DNA from: Glomus cerebriforme
Lineage: Eukaryota > Glomeromycota > Glomeromycetes > Glomerales > Glomeraceae
Assembly: GCA_003550305.1 (NCBI GenBank)
Contig: QKYT01000181.1
Location: 82,935 to 146,934, forward strand
Direction: 5' to 3'
DNA length: 64,000 nucleotides
The notes below the pieces were generated by a model. It did no database searches. It had not been told where the DNA came from and saw nothing but the letters and a program-made list of their open reading frames with translations. Within the stretch, counting starts at the first letter, position 1, and each line of letters begins with the position of its first letter. The position numbers were made by a program, and so were the translations under genes. Of the stretch, positions 22,521 through 35,090 are shown one piece after another.

Positions 22521-24965
22521 ATTAACCTTATTTGTTTCTGTTATCGAAGATAATCATTTGGTGTTGATATATATATTTTAAAAATAATATTTTTTTTTTT
22601 ATTCTAATTAAAATTTATTCTTATATCGCATTGGTGATTCAGGTTCAGCAATGTTTGATAATGATTTAGAAGTAGCTTTCCATATTATTTTATTATCACT
22701 GTACATCTAATTTGTCCAAATGACTGATTTCTCACTTATTATTTAATAGATTATATACAGTACATATATTTCAAACATCATATATCATGTAACAAATGCT
22801 ATACCAAAAAATATAGAAATAAAGAATTATCTCAATAGATGAATGTATTTATTTTATCGGTATACATTGAAGAATAAATTATATTGTGCGTAATTTGTTC
22901 ATGATATATGATATTTGAAATATATCAATGTTCATTATTCTATTAAGTCTTTTACTTTTGTTTCTTGTATTCTTTATTTTTTAGACTTCTAGTCTAAGAC
23001 TTATCTAATTGAAAAATCATCAAGAATGAAAAAAATTGATTAATATATAAATGCCTTAAATAAAATTACTGTAATTTAGTTTTACAAGTATTAAATGATA
23101 ATAAAATTTCAAAGATTACTAATGTATGATAAGAAATAATATATTCTGAAACTTGCTATTATAGACATAGGATAATTATCAATAGTTTGATAAGTAAATC
23201 ATTCATTATAGTTTGTCATAATCAAAAAATTATCAAGATAATCAATGAAGGTTTATGAGCTCATTTTATATTTTCTATTGATTAAACTTTGGTATATTGT
23301 TAAAGGAATCGCCTTAATAACTATATCTTCCATTGATGTTAGCAAATTAAAATAATTAGAAATGACAAGTTTAGCAAGTTTTAATATTTTAGCATTATAA
23401 CAATTTGGCTAACTATATTTTTAAGAAAAAATGTACCAAATATTAAATATCAGATGAATATATTAGAAATTGTGCTATGATTTATATAGTATATACAGTA
23501 TAACATTATTAAATAAACAAAGAATTATATGAAAATATGCATATAATGAAAGATTTAATGTACAAAAATTATACTCAACATATAATGAAGAAGCGCTAAC
23601 TTGCATAAACTCTTTCCAATTTAGTTTAATTATTTTGATATCATCTGCTGAATATAATTTGTTCCATTTATCACATTCTTAATGATTGAATTTTTTATTC
23701 ATTCAATTTCTATAACTTAATAAATCAAATGGAAACTGTGCCATCTCATATCTCTTTTCCAAAAATTCAAATATGTATATTCTTATTTACTAGTTCGAGT
23801 AGTCTCAGACTTTCAAAATCTCTAATCTTCAGAACTACAAGATTTTTTTTTGCAAATAAATCACATAAATATTAAGATAAAAATAATATTTATAATTTCT
23901 TTATTTCTTTATGATAATGCTAAGTAATGTGATATGAATTGTTAGAATTGTTTCTAATCAATAACAACAAATATTTTTTTTGTAGGTAATTATGAGAAGT
24001 TAAAGAACACAATTAATGAAATTTGATCGAATCGGGTCCAACCTGGCTTAAACCGGACCAAAATCTAGAGGGGGGAGGCCGGGAGGGGGAGGCGGAATAA
24101 TCAACAATAATAAAGTTGAACAGGCCGAAATTATTAGTAATTTTGATTTTTGCCCAAAAATAATCATTATTTTGCCTATAATTTTGTTTAACTTTAATTT
24201 TGACCAAAATTTCGAATGTGCTAATTCTGACCAAAGATTTTGTGTTGTTCAAACTCATAAAAAAAATCAAAGGGGGGGAGGGGTTATGCATGTTAAACAA
24301 ACTTTTTAATTGGTTTCAATTCAGTTAAAATGTAAATACTTAACGCTCTTATATGATGATCTTTCTTGATCCCTCTCGTGACCAGCGTGTAATACAGGAC
24401 AAGGAGGTAACTTTTACATCCAAGCACAAGAATTTGTTAAACGTCCCTGTTATAGCCCTGCGTAAAATTTTGTTAATACATTCTGTTGACAATTTAAAAA
24501 TTAATTCATTTATTAATATAAATGTAAAGCTGAAAAATGATATTTTCATCAACTCTTTATTGTCAATAAAAAATTTATTTTAATCAATTGTTGACGTCAT
24601 GTTGATAGCATTGAAAATGTTTAATGCAGATCTGCGGGACTGATAATCTTATATGTCACACATTATCTGTCACGTAAGTTACGTAAATAATTTCTGATAT
24701 TACTGCGCTTCGGAGTAATTGTCTCAGCCAAAAAGTTTAACGGAGTTTAAACTGCTACAAAAAAATAAATAAATAAATAAATAACTGATAATAATATTAA
24801 TTTTAAACATTCTAGCTCCATACTCCGAGAATACGATTTCCTTATTTGGTAATGAAAATTTATAAATTTGCCTCATTCGGTATCAAAAAAATATTCAGAA
24901 AGGAATAAATATATACATACCCCTTTCTGTAAGGAGAAAAAAAAATTTTTTTTTTTTCAGAAAAA
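22521..24965. other. AT-rich gene-poor stretch with G-rich islands
   Basis: No gene supported. Overlapping ORFs at 24349-24583 on both strands have no motif. Two G-rich islands stand out at about 24069-24095 and 24270-24283. The segment just before 24966 should hold the F-box gene promoter; a TATA-like aatatatac lies near 24907-24917. Confidence 0.45.
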
Positions 24966-26507
24966 ATGCCGCCAGTACTCTTACCAACAGAATGTCTTCT
25001 TATGATATTTCAAAATATCGCAAATGATATACAATGTTTGCACTCTTGCATTCTTGTGAATCGCTTGTGGTGTAGAAATGCCATACCATATTTATGGGCT
25101 CGACCTTTTAGTACGGCATCCAAAGAGGCAAAACTTATTAAGACGTATATTTCATGTTTAGAGGATGAAGATAAAGTATTAATAGAAGAAGAAGATGTTG
25201 TTCTTCCGGTTTTACCAACACCTTTATTCGATTATGCTAGTTATTTGATAGAATTTAAATATAATCGCTTAAAGTCCGCTGTAGAATTATGGATTAAAAT
25301 CAAAGATCAATTATCTACATCTTCACCTAATAGTCCGAAGGTATTTGGGATCACAAGGGCTTTATGTAACCTTTTGATGAGAAAATGTTCAAAATTAGAA
25401 GCTTTTTCTATTAATTCGAAAAATATGCCAGATTATACAATTTTTTCACAATCTCCTTATTTATCAAGAATTAACAAATTCTCATGTTTATTCTTTGATG
25501 AGTGTTCATATCGATTCAAAGAAACTAATAAAAATACTCTGGATCTTTTAAAATTCCTTCCAACAGTGTGCAACGATATTAAAGCCTTGGATTTTAGACA
25601 ATGTGACTCAACGGCTGTGAATAAAGCAATGAAAGATATTATTTTTGATATACCAAATCTTCAAGATTTTAAATATTACGGACCTAATGATATGATTTAT
25701 AGAGAAGAAATTATTTTACCAGCTTTGAAATCGCAAACAAATAATCTTTCCTCTCTTTTCCTTTGTAGAGTCTTAATTAACGATCATATTTTTGATATAT
25801 TATCAGAATGTATTAATTTGGAAACACTTAAGTTTTTAGATTGCAGATGTTCCACTCTTGGAAGTTCCTTAAAATCAAAATTTCGTTTAAAGAAATTACA
25901 TTTAGAAACGACTCTCTCCTCAAGATCTTCATCCAATATAGTAACCCTCGTTCAAACACTTGGAAATAACAATACTTTGCAATATCTTTATCTCAATGTG
26001 TTAAAAAATACCGCACCTCGATCAATCTCAATAGGATGTTCAAATATTGTAGAGTTTCATCTTAGTGAATTAGAATATTACGATTCAAATAATTTATTTA
26101 ATTTATTAGATAATTTAAATTTTTTAGAGAAACTAACTTTAACGGATATGGTTTTAAATGAGGGTGAAACTGATCAATTTTATAATTCATTAGGAATACA
26201 TTTACCCCTTTCGTTAAAGTATCTTAATATTGGTCAATTATTTAAGCCAAAGAGATCTTTTGGTACAGAAAATTTTCAACACCTGTTTAGAAATTGTAGA
26301 GCCTCATTAGAAACTATAATTATTAATCAACCGGTGGAATATAACGATTCAGATTTCAATAGTATTATCGATTATACAAAGAAAACGAATTCTTTGAGAT
26401 TTTTGGGATTAAATTGTTTAAGGAATATTCATCACCATAAGTTCAAAGAATTAAGGGAGGTTTATAATGTCTTTATTATTCCAAAATATGATTTGGGAAA
26501 TTGGTAA
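24966..26507 (+). CDS. F-box protein with LRR-like repeats
   Basis: A single uninterrupted 513-codon frame, which contrasts with the intron-rich neighbours. Residues about 4-48 form an F-box: LPTECLLMIFQNI, then CILVNRLWCRNAIPYLWARP. F-box proteins are substrate adaptors of SCF ubiquitin ligases and bind Skp1 through this segment. The rest carries irregular leucine-rich repeats (for example LETLKFLDCRCS, LKKLHLETTLS, LEKLTLTDMVLNE, LKYLNIGQLF), the usual substrate-recognition part. Large families of such genes are known from Rhizophagus. The start is preceded by a T-rich tract and AAAAAATG. The substrate is unknown. Confidence 0.9.
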   Translation: MPPVLLPTECLLMIFQNIANDIQCLHSCILVNRLWCRNAIPYLWARPFSTASKEAKLIKTYISCLEDEDKVLIEEEDVVLPVLPTPLFDYASYLIEFKYNRLKSAVELWIKIKDQLSTSSPNSPKVFGITRALCNLLMRKCSKLEAFSINSKNMPDYTIFSQSPYLSRINKFSCLFFDECSYRFKETNKNTLDLLKFLPTVCNDIKALDFRQCDSTAVNKAMKDIIFDIPNLQDFKYYGPNDMIYREEIILPALKSQTNNLSSLFLCRVLINDHIFDILSECINLETLKFLDCRCSTLGSSLKSKFRLKKLHLETTLSSRSSSNIVTLVQTLGNNNTLQYLYLNVLKNTAPRSISIGCSNIVEFHLSELEYYDSNNLFNLLDNLNFLEKLTLTDMVLNEGETDQFYNSLGIHLPLSLKYLNIGQLFKPKRSFGTENFQHLFRNCRASLETIIINQPVEYNDSDFNSIIDYTKKTNSLRFLGLNCLRNIHHHKFKELREVYNVFIIPKYDLGNW

Positions 26508-26749
26508 TTGGTAATGATAGGTGGGTTTTTTTAAAAAAAAAAATCAAAATAAATAAAAAAAAAAAATGTTATTTTTTTTAATTGTTATTTCAGTTAAATA
26601 AATAAATTTCAAAACATTTTGAGATTCACTTTCTAATATTTTCTCAATCCAAAAAAAAAAGATAGATTAATTAGAGGAGAATCATAAAATTCAAAAAAGT
26701 TAAATTAATATTCAAAATTATTTACGATTGATGAATCAACATCATTCTC

Positions 26750-26960
26750 TTGTGAGTTCATCTAGCGTTCCTCCCGTAAATTCCTGTAAACTAGATCAGT
26801 ACAGTATATTCCTATGTAGATCCATCAATGACAGAAGCTCGCGTATAAAATCCTCCTCGTAATGATAATACCAATTCAAAAATAATTAACATTATCATCT
26901 GTTCCATCTAACAAAATATTTCCGCCACAGAAATCTTTATGGATACACCTTTAATAGATA
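26750..26960 (-). pseudogene. Fragment of a protein kinase
   Basis: On the minus strand at about 26905-26948 the translation reads CIHKDFCGGNILLDGT, close to a kinase catalytic loop (HxDxxxxN followed by IL) and preceded by an AG acceptor-like site. It then breaks. A second patch nearer 26790-26870 reads YEEDFIRELLSLMDLHRN and may be displaced kinase sequence. Nothing else of the domain (glycine loop, DFG) is seen. Rhizophagus has a very large kinase family, so a relic is plausible. Confidence 0.5.
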
Positions 26961-27612
26961 ATATAAAAATACGTTCCATTAAAGTTGATTAACAAATTAA
27001 AATAACTATCATGAAATTCATGAAAAAATAATAAAATAAAATCTAGTTACCTCTCATAAGAAATTAGAATTGATCATAAATTCGTTTAATTATTGTCACG
27101 AATAAATTAAATAATTGTTCTTTTTGTAAAAATTTAACCGATAAAGAAATGGTAATGTTTTTACGCATTGACTTTCGCTAACCCTAATCTGTAATTGTAT
27201 TAAAAAAAAATTAAACGTTAATATCTAATAAAGAGATTTGATCTCGTCATTAATTTTAAGTTCGGGATCGTAAAATTATAAGCTGTACCAAAATTTTAGG
27301 CTTGATATACGTTATATCAAATATGTGTTCTTTATAAATTTAAGAAAGAACACCTTCAGACAATCACGATTTAACCATCCTCACTTAGAATTATATGTTG
27401 TTATCGCGTAGAACAGTATAAGTCAAAACAATTGGATCCCTTGATCTTTGATTTGGAATGAATGTTAAATATATGGAAGTCAAATTAAAGTAGCTATATT
27501 ATTAAAACATGCAATAACCGCTCCACGACGCGACGTGCATGTATCACAGCGTCAGATGACTTTCAGTATAAGATTTTAAACGACAAAGTTTAATTCAATT
27601 GTTTACTTCAAC
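26961..27612. other. Intergenic / MCCA upstream region
   Basis: No gene. It should hold the promoter of the carboxylase gene at 27613; I cannot pin down elements. Confidence 0.4.
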
Positions 27613-30600
27613 ATGGCTCGTTATACATATACAAAATCTAATCATTTAACTCATTTTTTTCGTAATAACTTAATATCTAATGTCTATTCTCTAAATTCTA
27701 ATGTCCCATTTACTGTTTATAATCGTTGTTTCTTCTCAAGTACAGGTATTTTTGCTTATATATAAATTTAAATTTGTTTTAACCCCAAATTTATTTTAAT
27801 TATTTAAAATTTATAGGGCGTAAACCTTTACTTGACAAGATTTTGATCGCAAATCGGTACTTTAATAATATATATATTTATATATTCTTATAATTTCTAA
27901 GATTCAACTGACACATTTTTATTAGTGGTGAAATTGCTTGTCGCGTAATGCGAACAGCTAAGAAACTAGGTGTAAAGACAGTGGCTGTTTACAGTGAAGC
28001 AGATAGACATGCTTTGCATGTAAAAATGGCAAGTTTATCAATTAATTCCGGGTTAGAATGTCAGATAATTTTAATGACCTTAATCTCACTTTCACCTTAA
28101 GGCAGATGAAGCATATTTGATAGGACCTGCACCATCAGCAGAGAGTTATCTAAATATGAACAAAATTATTTCTGTCGCAAAGATGAGCAATTCTCAGGTA
28201 CCTTCATTATTCAAGTTCAATTTATATCGTTTATATTTTTTTATAATTCTTTTTTGTTTTTTTTTTGTCCCTAGGCTATTCATCCAGGATACGGTTTTTT
28301 ATCCGAGAACTCGAATTTTGCTGAACTCTTAGCAAAAGAGAAGATAACATTTATTGGTCCACCAGCGTCTGCAATTGAGTCAATGGGATCTAAAAGGTAT
28401 TTTTATACTTATGAAAAATTTCGATCATCTTACAGCAATTTTATTTATTTATTTATTATTTTAAATATAGCGAATCAAAAGATATTATGATTGCTGCTAA
28501 TGTTCCTGTTGTTCCAGGATATCATGGCACAAATCAGGACCCTCAATTTCTAAAACAAAAAGCTTTGGAAATTGGCTATCCTGTATTAATCAAAGCAATT
28601 AAGGGCGGTGGTGGTAAAGGAATGCGCATTGTAAATGATCCATTAGAATTCGACATTCAACTTGAATCATCTAAAAGAGAAGCAATGAAGTCTTTTGGAG
28701 ATGATCAAGTGCTCATTGAAAAATATCTTTTAACTCCTCGGCACGTCGAAGTACAAATCTTTGCTGATACGCAAGGAAACGTAGTTCATCTTTTTGAGAG
28801 AGATTGTTCTATTCAAAGAAGACATCAAAAAATTCTTGAAGAAGCACCGGCACCAGGATTAAGTGATGATATAAGAATGGAACTTGGGTCGAAAGCTGTT
28901 GCAGCAGCTAAGGCTGTAAATTATGTTGGTGCTGGTACCGTAGAATTTATTATGGACAATGTAGATAAGAAATTTTATTTCATGGAGATGAATACGAGAT
29001 TACAGGTTGAGCATCCTGTTACGGAAATGGTTACTTCTACGGATTTGGTTCAGTGGCAATTAGAAGTAAGTAGCCAATATAAATAATATTGGTTTAGTAA
29101 TTTAATTTATTCTAACCTTTTTCTAGATTGCTTCAGGTAATCCTCTACCTGCTAGTCAAAAAGAATTGAAACTTGAAGGACATGCTTTTGAAGCACGTAT
29201 TTATGCAGAAAATCCTGCAAACAATTTCCTTCCCGATACTGGCCCTTTACTTCATCTTCGTACACCATCTGCGTCTCCAAATGTTCGAATTGAAACTGGT
29301 TTTGAACAAGGAGATGAAATTAATGTTCACTATGATCCTATGATAGCTAAATTAGTTGTAAAGGGTCAAAATCGTATGGAAGCTATAAGAATTTTAAAGA
29401 GAGCTTTAGATGAATATGAGGTAGGCAGTTAATTTATTTTATTTCTATGGGATTTCTTTTCTTTGTTTTTTTTTTAAAAAAAAAGAATATCTTATTTATT
29501 TAATAATCTTTTAAAATTAATGGTAGGTTGTTGGTTTAAATACTAATATTGAATTTTTGAAAAGTGTTGTTTCACATGATGCTTTTTTTGACGGAGAAGT
29601 TGAAACCGACTTTATAGCGGTAAAAAATCATGTGTCGTTTAACCTATAATTGTTTGTAAAGATATTTATATTTTTTATTATTTTAGAAACATAATGAAAA
29701 GCTATTTGCACCAAAGGAAACACCCTCACATGTTATCATTCAAGCTTCATTATCACTGATATTAAGTGAACTTCAAAATATTATGAAAGAAACTACCGGA
29801 TCTTTTGGTAAACCCATTACTTTGATTATTTATTTCTTTGAAATTTATATTTATTCTAACTTGATCTTTAGATCCATTTTCACCTTGGACTTCATTACCT
29901 TTTTCTCGTCTAAATACCAATCATATTCAAACTGTTAAATTCCGTGACCATAACAATGATGATATCTATGTTAAAGCGGAACTTAATAATGATAATTCCT
30001 TCAATATTGCTATCGTTAGAGGTATCTCACATCCGATTGTATTTAAGAATGTACTTGGTAGTTGGAACGAGACGGAAAAACAAATAATTGTTGAAATTGA
30101 AAATTATCGAGTTAGAAGTCGTGTTATCTTAGAAAAGAATTCCAAAGTTGTTGTTTTTGATAATGTTAGTAATATGCCTAAATTACATCAATTAATTTTC
30201 TTTATATATATATTCATTGATTTAATTGTTAATTATATAGGAAGGCAAAATGGTTTTAGAAATTCCCGAACCTTCTTATCTTCAAGTTAAAGCTGCTGAT
30301 GTAGCTGGTTCTATCAGAACTCCAATGCCATGCAAAATATCTCAGGTATAATCATTTTCTATACTATATATAAATTCTAATATTTTTAAATATACATATA
30401 TCTAAATGATCTTTTGTAGATCCTTGTAAAAACAGGACAAATTATTGAAAAAGGAACACCTTTAATAGTATTGGAGGCTATGAAAATGGAGGTAAATAAT
30501 TTTATTATCTTTTCTATTATATTATTTGTAACTATACTCATTCGAATAAATATCTACTTTATTATAATAAAGCATCTGATTACATCTCCATCGACCGGAA

Positions 30601-30683
30601 CAATTGAGAAAATATTTTATAATGTTGGAGACTTTGTTGAGGAAAATAAGAATTTAGTTAACATTGCTATTGAAAATGTTTAA
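27613..30683 (+). CDS. MCCA: 3-methylcrotonyl-CoA carboxylase, biotin-carrying subunit
   Basis: Mitochondrial leucine catabolism: ATP-dependent carboxylation of 3-methylcrotonyl-CoA, with a separate beta subunit. Thirteen exons: 27613-27745, 27817-27856, 27926-28028, 28102-28197, 28275-28396, 28471-29065, 29127-29420, 29527-29619, 29687-29807, 29872-30164, 30241-30345, 30420-30491, 30573-30683 (2178 nt, 725 aa, the size expected for the family). Residues 1-45 are basic and Ser-rich ([19 protein letters not shown]), fitting a transit peptide. The biotin carboxylase domain follows ([26 protein letters not shown]-grasp [22 protein letters not shown]). The C-terminal biotinyl domain has EAMKME, with the acceptor lysine, split from its last part by the final intron. 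Intron 3 uses a GC donor (ATG|GCAAGT). MCCA is preferred over propionyl-CoA or acetyl-CoA carboxylase by size and [21 protein letters not shown] sequence; a PCCA-like alternative is less likely. Confidence 0.9.
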
Positions 30684-32310
30684 AATTATTAACAATTAAT
30701 AAAAAATTTTTCTTGAACTTTATTTATCTAATGCAATTGATTAGTTGTGAAATTATATGTAGTTTTTCCTTATATAATAATACTTTATGTCTTTATTAGA
30801 TAGTGAACAGGGTTGTAAATTGGTAAGTTACTTATTACAAGTTGCCAAGTATTACCAAAAATCTCATTTATTATACATAATAAAATGCAGATTTTAAAAT
30901 AAAAGAGCTGAGCTATACCTTTTTACCAACAAGACAAATTATTATGCTCATCATTACCTTCACCCTTGTACTCATATTTCCTCACTCTCAATCTCATCAT
31001 ACTGCAACTAAGTAGTTCCTCTTAAGTATTGGTCTACTTAAGCATATAATCCAATTTTTTCTTCTTTGTCTTGGTATATTTAATGTTCTATTTCCTCATG
31101 TAATCTTATACTATAATTTTGGATTAAATGTCCCCCTCATCATCCTCATCATTGCTATCAGTCCTTATTATAGCTATACATGAAACCGAAATAATTTCAG
31201 TTTGGTATTTTAAGGATCAAAATGTTCAAAATTAATCATAAAAGTTGAATGGGTAGTTGAAATAAATTATGATGAGATTCGGTGGTCGAAATGAATTATG
31301 AAGGTCGAAATAAATTTTGAAGGTCAATTTTTTATTATCACCATTTTCAAAATGGTATATACATGTCGATTTTTTTTATATAAGAATAGCTATTTTATTG
31401 GGTGATACTGCTAAATAAAATAATCTAGACTAATACAAGTCCTGACAGCTATTCTATCATTTGCTGATAAAAACTAAAAAAAAAATAAAATACACGGAAA
31501 ATACATGAACAAAAAAATAAAAGTAAACCTAATCATAAAATCCTATTCTACCTAGTCTATAGCTTCTTTTCCGAGAAGTTGCCTGATACTGAACTTGAAC
31601 CTGAAATAGAAAACGAAGTGTATTTGAGATCCTTTTCAGCAACTCTAAGAAGAAAAGGAATTAGTATGACAGGGGTTCCTACATATGCATGAACAAGTAC
31701 AAGACCAGATCAAAATCCTTTTCTAATTAAATTTACTATGAGTGCATAACTAAAAATTTGATAAGTTTGGTGCTGAGATTAATAAAATTTCGCAGTGACA
31801 AAGTCACCGCAATTCAACTAAATCTAATTACAATATAAAATTAATATTTAACTCAATTCAAATTTTAATAAATATAACTTTTCAATATGTAACTTGGTGG
31901 ATAATTTCAAGTCTGGTCTGTGTTTATTTTAAATTTGAGAATAATAAAGCGTTAGTTGCAAAAATATTAAATCATTTTTCAATTTGTCTAAATGCGTAAT
32001 AAAGCGTTTGCATAAAAAAATTATAGAATGATAATTCATATGGCTGATTTACAGTAACTCATCATATCCTAGTCGTTTCGGACGAAACCTAAATAAGGAA
32101 CTTATAACAATGAAGATCAGACGATCCTCAGTAAATTTATCACGCAAAAATCACGTTGTCACAACTCCGCGTTTCATTTCCTATTTGTCATACATTATAT
32201 GTCACATGGTTAATTTCTTAATGCTGCCTGACGTAACAGATTTACTGGACGATACTAGGGGGGTTGCAAATCCATTATTATAATTTTCTTTTCGAATTTG
32301 GACGCGGCAA
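30684..32310. other. Intergenic
   Basis: No intact gene. A 45-codon open patch at about 31580-31690 (+) reads LPDTELEPEIENEVYL and could be a relic, not recognised. Near 31230-31330 'gtcgaaat(g/a)aatt' recurs as a short degenerate direct repeat. Confidence 0.4.
31828..31904 (+). repeat. Copy of the 3' end of the sulfotransferase-like gene
   Basis: Two blocks match the last codons and 3' flank of the gene ending at 33536: 'caatataaaattaatattta' plus 'ac' at 31831-31852, and 'cttttcaatatgtaacttgg' onward to about 31903. In the gene they are contiguous at 33516-33560; here 24 bp separates them. No copy of the upstream coding sequence is seen. It looks like a partial duplication. Confidence 0.75.
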
Positions 32311-32475
32311 AAAATGATTTATCTTATACTCATCATATACATATCAGTACTCGTATTAATGCAACTTTTAGTATACACATGGGTATTTTTATATATATAG
32401 TAATATAAGTGTAGAATTTTCTGCATTAATACGGGTACTGATATGTATAGGATGTGTATAGGATAAATTTTTTTC
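32311..32475. mobile_element. Palindromic MITE-like element
   Basis: Two inverted arms of about 50 bp (32311-32365 and 32424-32475) share, in opposite orientation, the core 'acatatcagta' and 'gtattaatgca' with few mismatches, separated by about 58 bp. There is no coding capacity. It lies only 100 bp upstream of the sulfotransferase-like gene start, so it may overlap that promoter. Target-site duplication not resolved. Confidence 0.7.
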
Positions 32476-32573
32476 CCAGGTCATTTTGTATCACAAAATT
32501 CAAACATTTCTCTATATAACTATTTCGATATTAAAAGGTCGACAAAATATTTTACTTTTTTTAAAAAAAAAAA

Positions 32574-33536
32574 ATGATTGATCAAAGACCAATTATTCTT
32601 TGGGCTCATCCGAGATCACGTTCTACGGTTTTTGAACGACCATTTCTTCAACTTGATCAAGAATTTTATGTTTTTCATGAACCTTTAGTCCCAATAAGAG
32701 TTGCACATTATACAAAAAATGAAAAAATTTTAAATAATATTCAATCACCTAAACCTACCGATCCAATTACTTTTCCTCATCATTTTACACCAACACTTAA
32801 TGAAATAATTAAACCACGTTATTATAATGGAGATCAAACAAAACCATTAAGAGTATTTGTAAAAGATTTTGCAAGAATTTATTTTGATGCATCAAAGGGA
32901 AATCCACTTCAATCTAAAGAAACACTTTCAAAATTCAAACATACATTTTTATTTCGTAATCCTGAACAATCTGTAAAATCTTATTATAAAGCTGCAAATG
33001 CAAGTTATAAAGCTTGGGATGAAGCTAATGCACCTAATTCTGAAAGATTTGAATTTTTTTCTGCTGAACATATTGGACTTAAAGAATTGAGAGCTTTTTA
33101 TGATTTAATTAAAAATGTAACTGGAGAAGAAATCGCTTTAGTAGATTCTGATGATTTAGTTCAAGAACCTGAAAAAATTTTGAGAAAATATTGTGAAATG
33201 GTTGGAGTTGAATTTAAAAAAGAAATGCTTGAATGGAAAGCTGAAGAAGAATTAAGATTTTGGGATGTAAACCTTCCAAATATACATTATTTACCTGATT
33301 TGTATAAAATATGGCATAAGTATATATATATATTTTTTTTTTTGATTTTGTTTATTATTTTATATACGGTATTAATATATATCTAAATTAATAGGAATGC
33401 GATAAAACATACAGGATTTAATGAAACAAATAAAGAGGAAAAAGAAGAAATCGAATATCCTCAATATGTTTATGATTTAATAGCTGAAAATAAACCTCAT
33501 TATGAATATTTGTTACAATATAAAATTAATATTTAA
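32574..33536 (+). CDS. Sulfotransferase-like P-loop protein
   Basis: Two exons, 32574-33319 and 33395-33536 (888 nt, 295 aa); the intron starts gtatat in AA|GTATAT and ends aatag. Near the N-terminus WAHPRSRSTVFERPFLQ (residues 10-26) matches the 5'-phosphosulfate-binding loop type seen in a fungal and bacterial sulfotransferase-like group (HPRSRST). TFLFRNPEQSVKSYYKA around residues 124-140 resembles the 3'-phosphate-binding R...S element. Sulfotransferases move sulfate from PAPS to an acceptor; the acceptor here is unknown, and many members of this group have no tested activity. The start is preceded by a poly-A tract. Without splicing, the first exon's frame would run into a hydrophobic intron-encoded tail, which is not real. 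Confidence 0.8.
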
Positions 33537-34789
33537 CTTTTCAATATGTAACTTGGTGGATATATACGAATTTACAGTATATCGTAAATAAATTATCATG
33601 ATGTTCATATATCATGTGATATGTTTAGTTTAAAAATTCTATTTATAGAAAAACAAATTAATAAAGTTTAGTTATTAAAAAATGTTCTTACATTCGAGAA
33701 TTGGAATTCTGACTAAAATTTAGGGGAAACTTTGGTTTGTTTTTCTCGTATTTAGTAATCAATTAAAGCATAATAAATGATAATGCATATTATGACTGCG
33801 TAACATTATTTACTACGTTAAATTTATTATGACATATAAAAAAAAACTAGGTTATCACAATTTTTTTGATGTATATATATCACGTGAAAAACACGAAGAC
33901 GCAGCAAATTTTTCCCAGAACGTAAAACAAACTACTGTATATAAATTAACTTTTATTATATGCAAAATAATTTTAAAAGATTTTCTCAGGCTCATTCCTT
34001 TTTTCATATTTCTTTTGTGCAGTATTTTTTGCTATGGTCGCTTTATAAGTCATAGCTAGTTGAATGACCATTATATGAATATGATATTGATGCCAACTTA
34101 TCCATTTCCAAGTAGATTGGGATGAAAGCTCCAGTTGTAGGCACTTCACTTTGTAATATGTATTGTTTATATTGCCAGATGTGAAATTCCCTTGAAGCAA
34201 TAGATTGGAGAATTTCTTTTTTTTTATTCTGCAAGATTGAATATGTCGAATATAAGTTTAAAATTAGTATGCAATTTGGCCATCATTCTGTAGGATTAAA
34301 TTGCATTTTATTAATAATTTAAGTTAAATATTAGCCTAATGCCATTAAGGCCAAATATTCCTATTTCAACTATTACAAATCAGGTTGCTAATTTTGTTTA
34401 AATGATCACTTAATAAAATAACTATAAATCAATCAATCCAATTATTTATATTGTATTTAATCAGGTATGTGCCTTATTAATCACCAATTTTTGTTTAATC
34501 TGATATATATACTATATTACTAATTATTTTAATAGTTATCAATCGGGTATATGACTGATTGAACAGCATTCTACCTGTGCAAAATGGCATTACAATTATT
34601 GCAGTAAATAGTTCTTAGACTATTCTAACAATAGGGACAAACTTAAATTATACCTTAACAAGAAAATAGCTTCTGGAAAAACAGACATTCTTTTATGGTG
34701 AAAGATATATTAATATTATATTTAATTATGAATTATTATACAATTGATTTTATTGAATTTATTTTTTTTCTTATTTTTTCATAATTACA
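33537..34789. other. Intergenic
   Basis: No gene supported. ORFs at 33829-34059 (+) and 33973-34234 (-) overlap on opposite strands and have no motif. Confidence 0.4.
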
Positions 34790-35090
34790 TAAAGAGAAAT
34801 ATCTGAACTTATCAAAAATGGCATATGACTATCTAGCTATTTCAGATTAATTTATAAAATTGGTAAATTTTCTATTAAATTATTTGTTTATATAATATTA
34901 TTATTTTTTATAGCTTCTAGTATACCTGTAGAAAGGATATTTTTGGATGGAACAGATTTGATTGAACAGAAATGATATAGTCTTAAAGATAAAACTATAC
35001 AGAAAATTATATACTTTAAAGGATGGTGGAAAACTTTTGAATTGTTTATATATTTATTATGTATAATTTTTATTCTAATAAATTGAGCTA
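34790..35090 (+). mobile_element. hAT transposase C-terminal relic
   Basis: After an intron-like interval the + strand reads SSIPVERIFLDGTDLIEQK, stop, YSLKDKTIQKIIYFKGWW. This is the hAT dimerisation-domain signature (SS-x-PVER-x-FS...) ending with the usual W-rich tail. One in-frame TGA replaces an expected arginine codon. Upstream YDYLAIS before the intron-like gap fits the motif order. The rest of the transposase is not seen. Confidence 0.75.
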
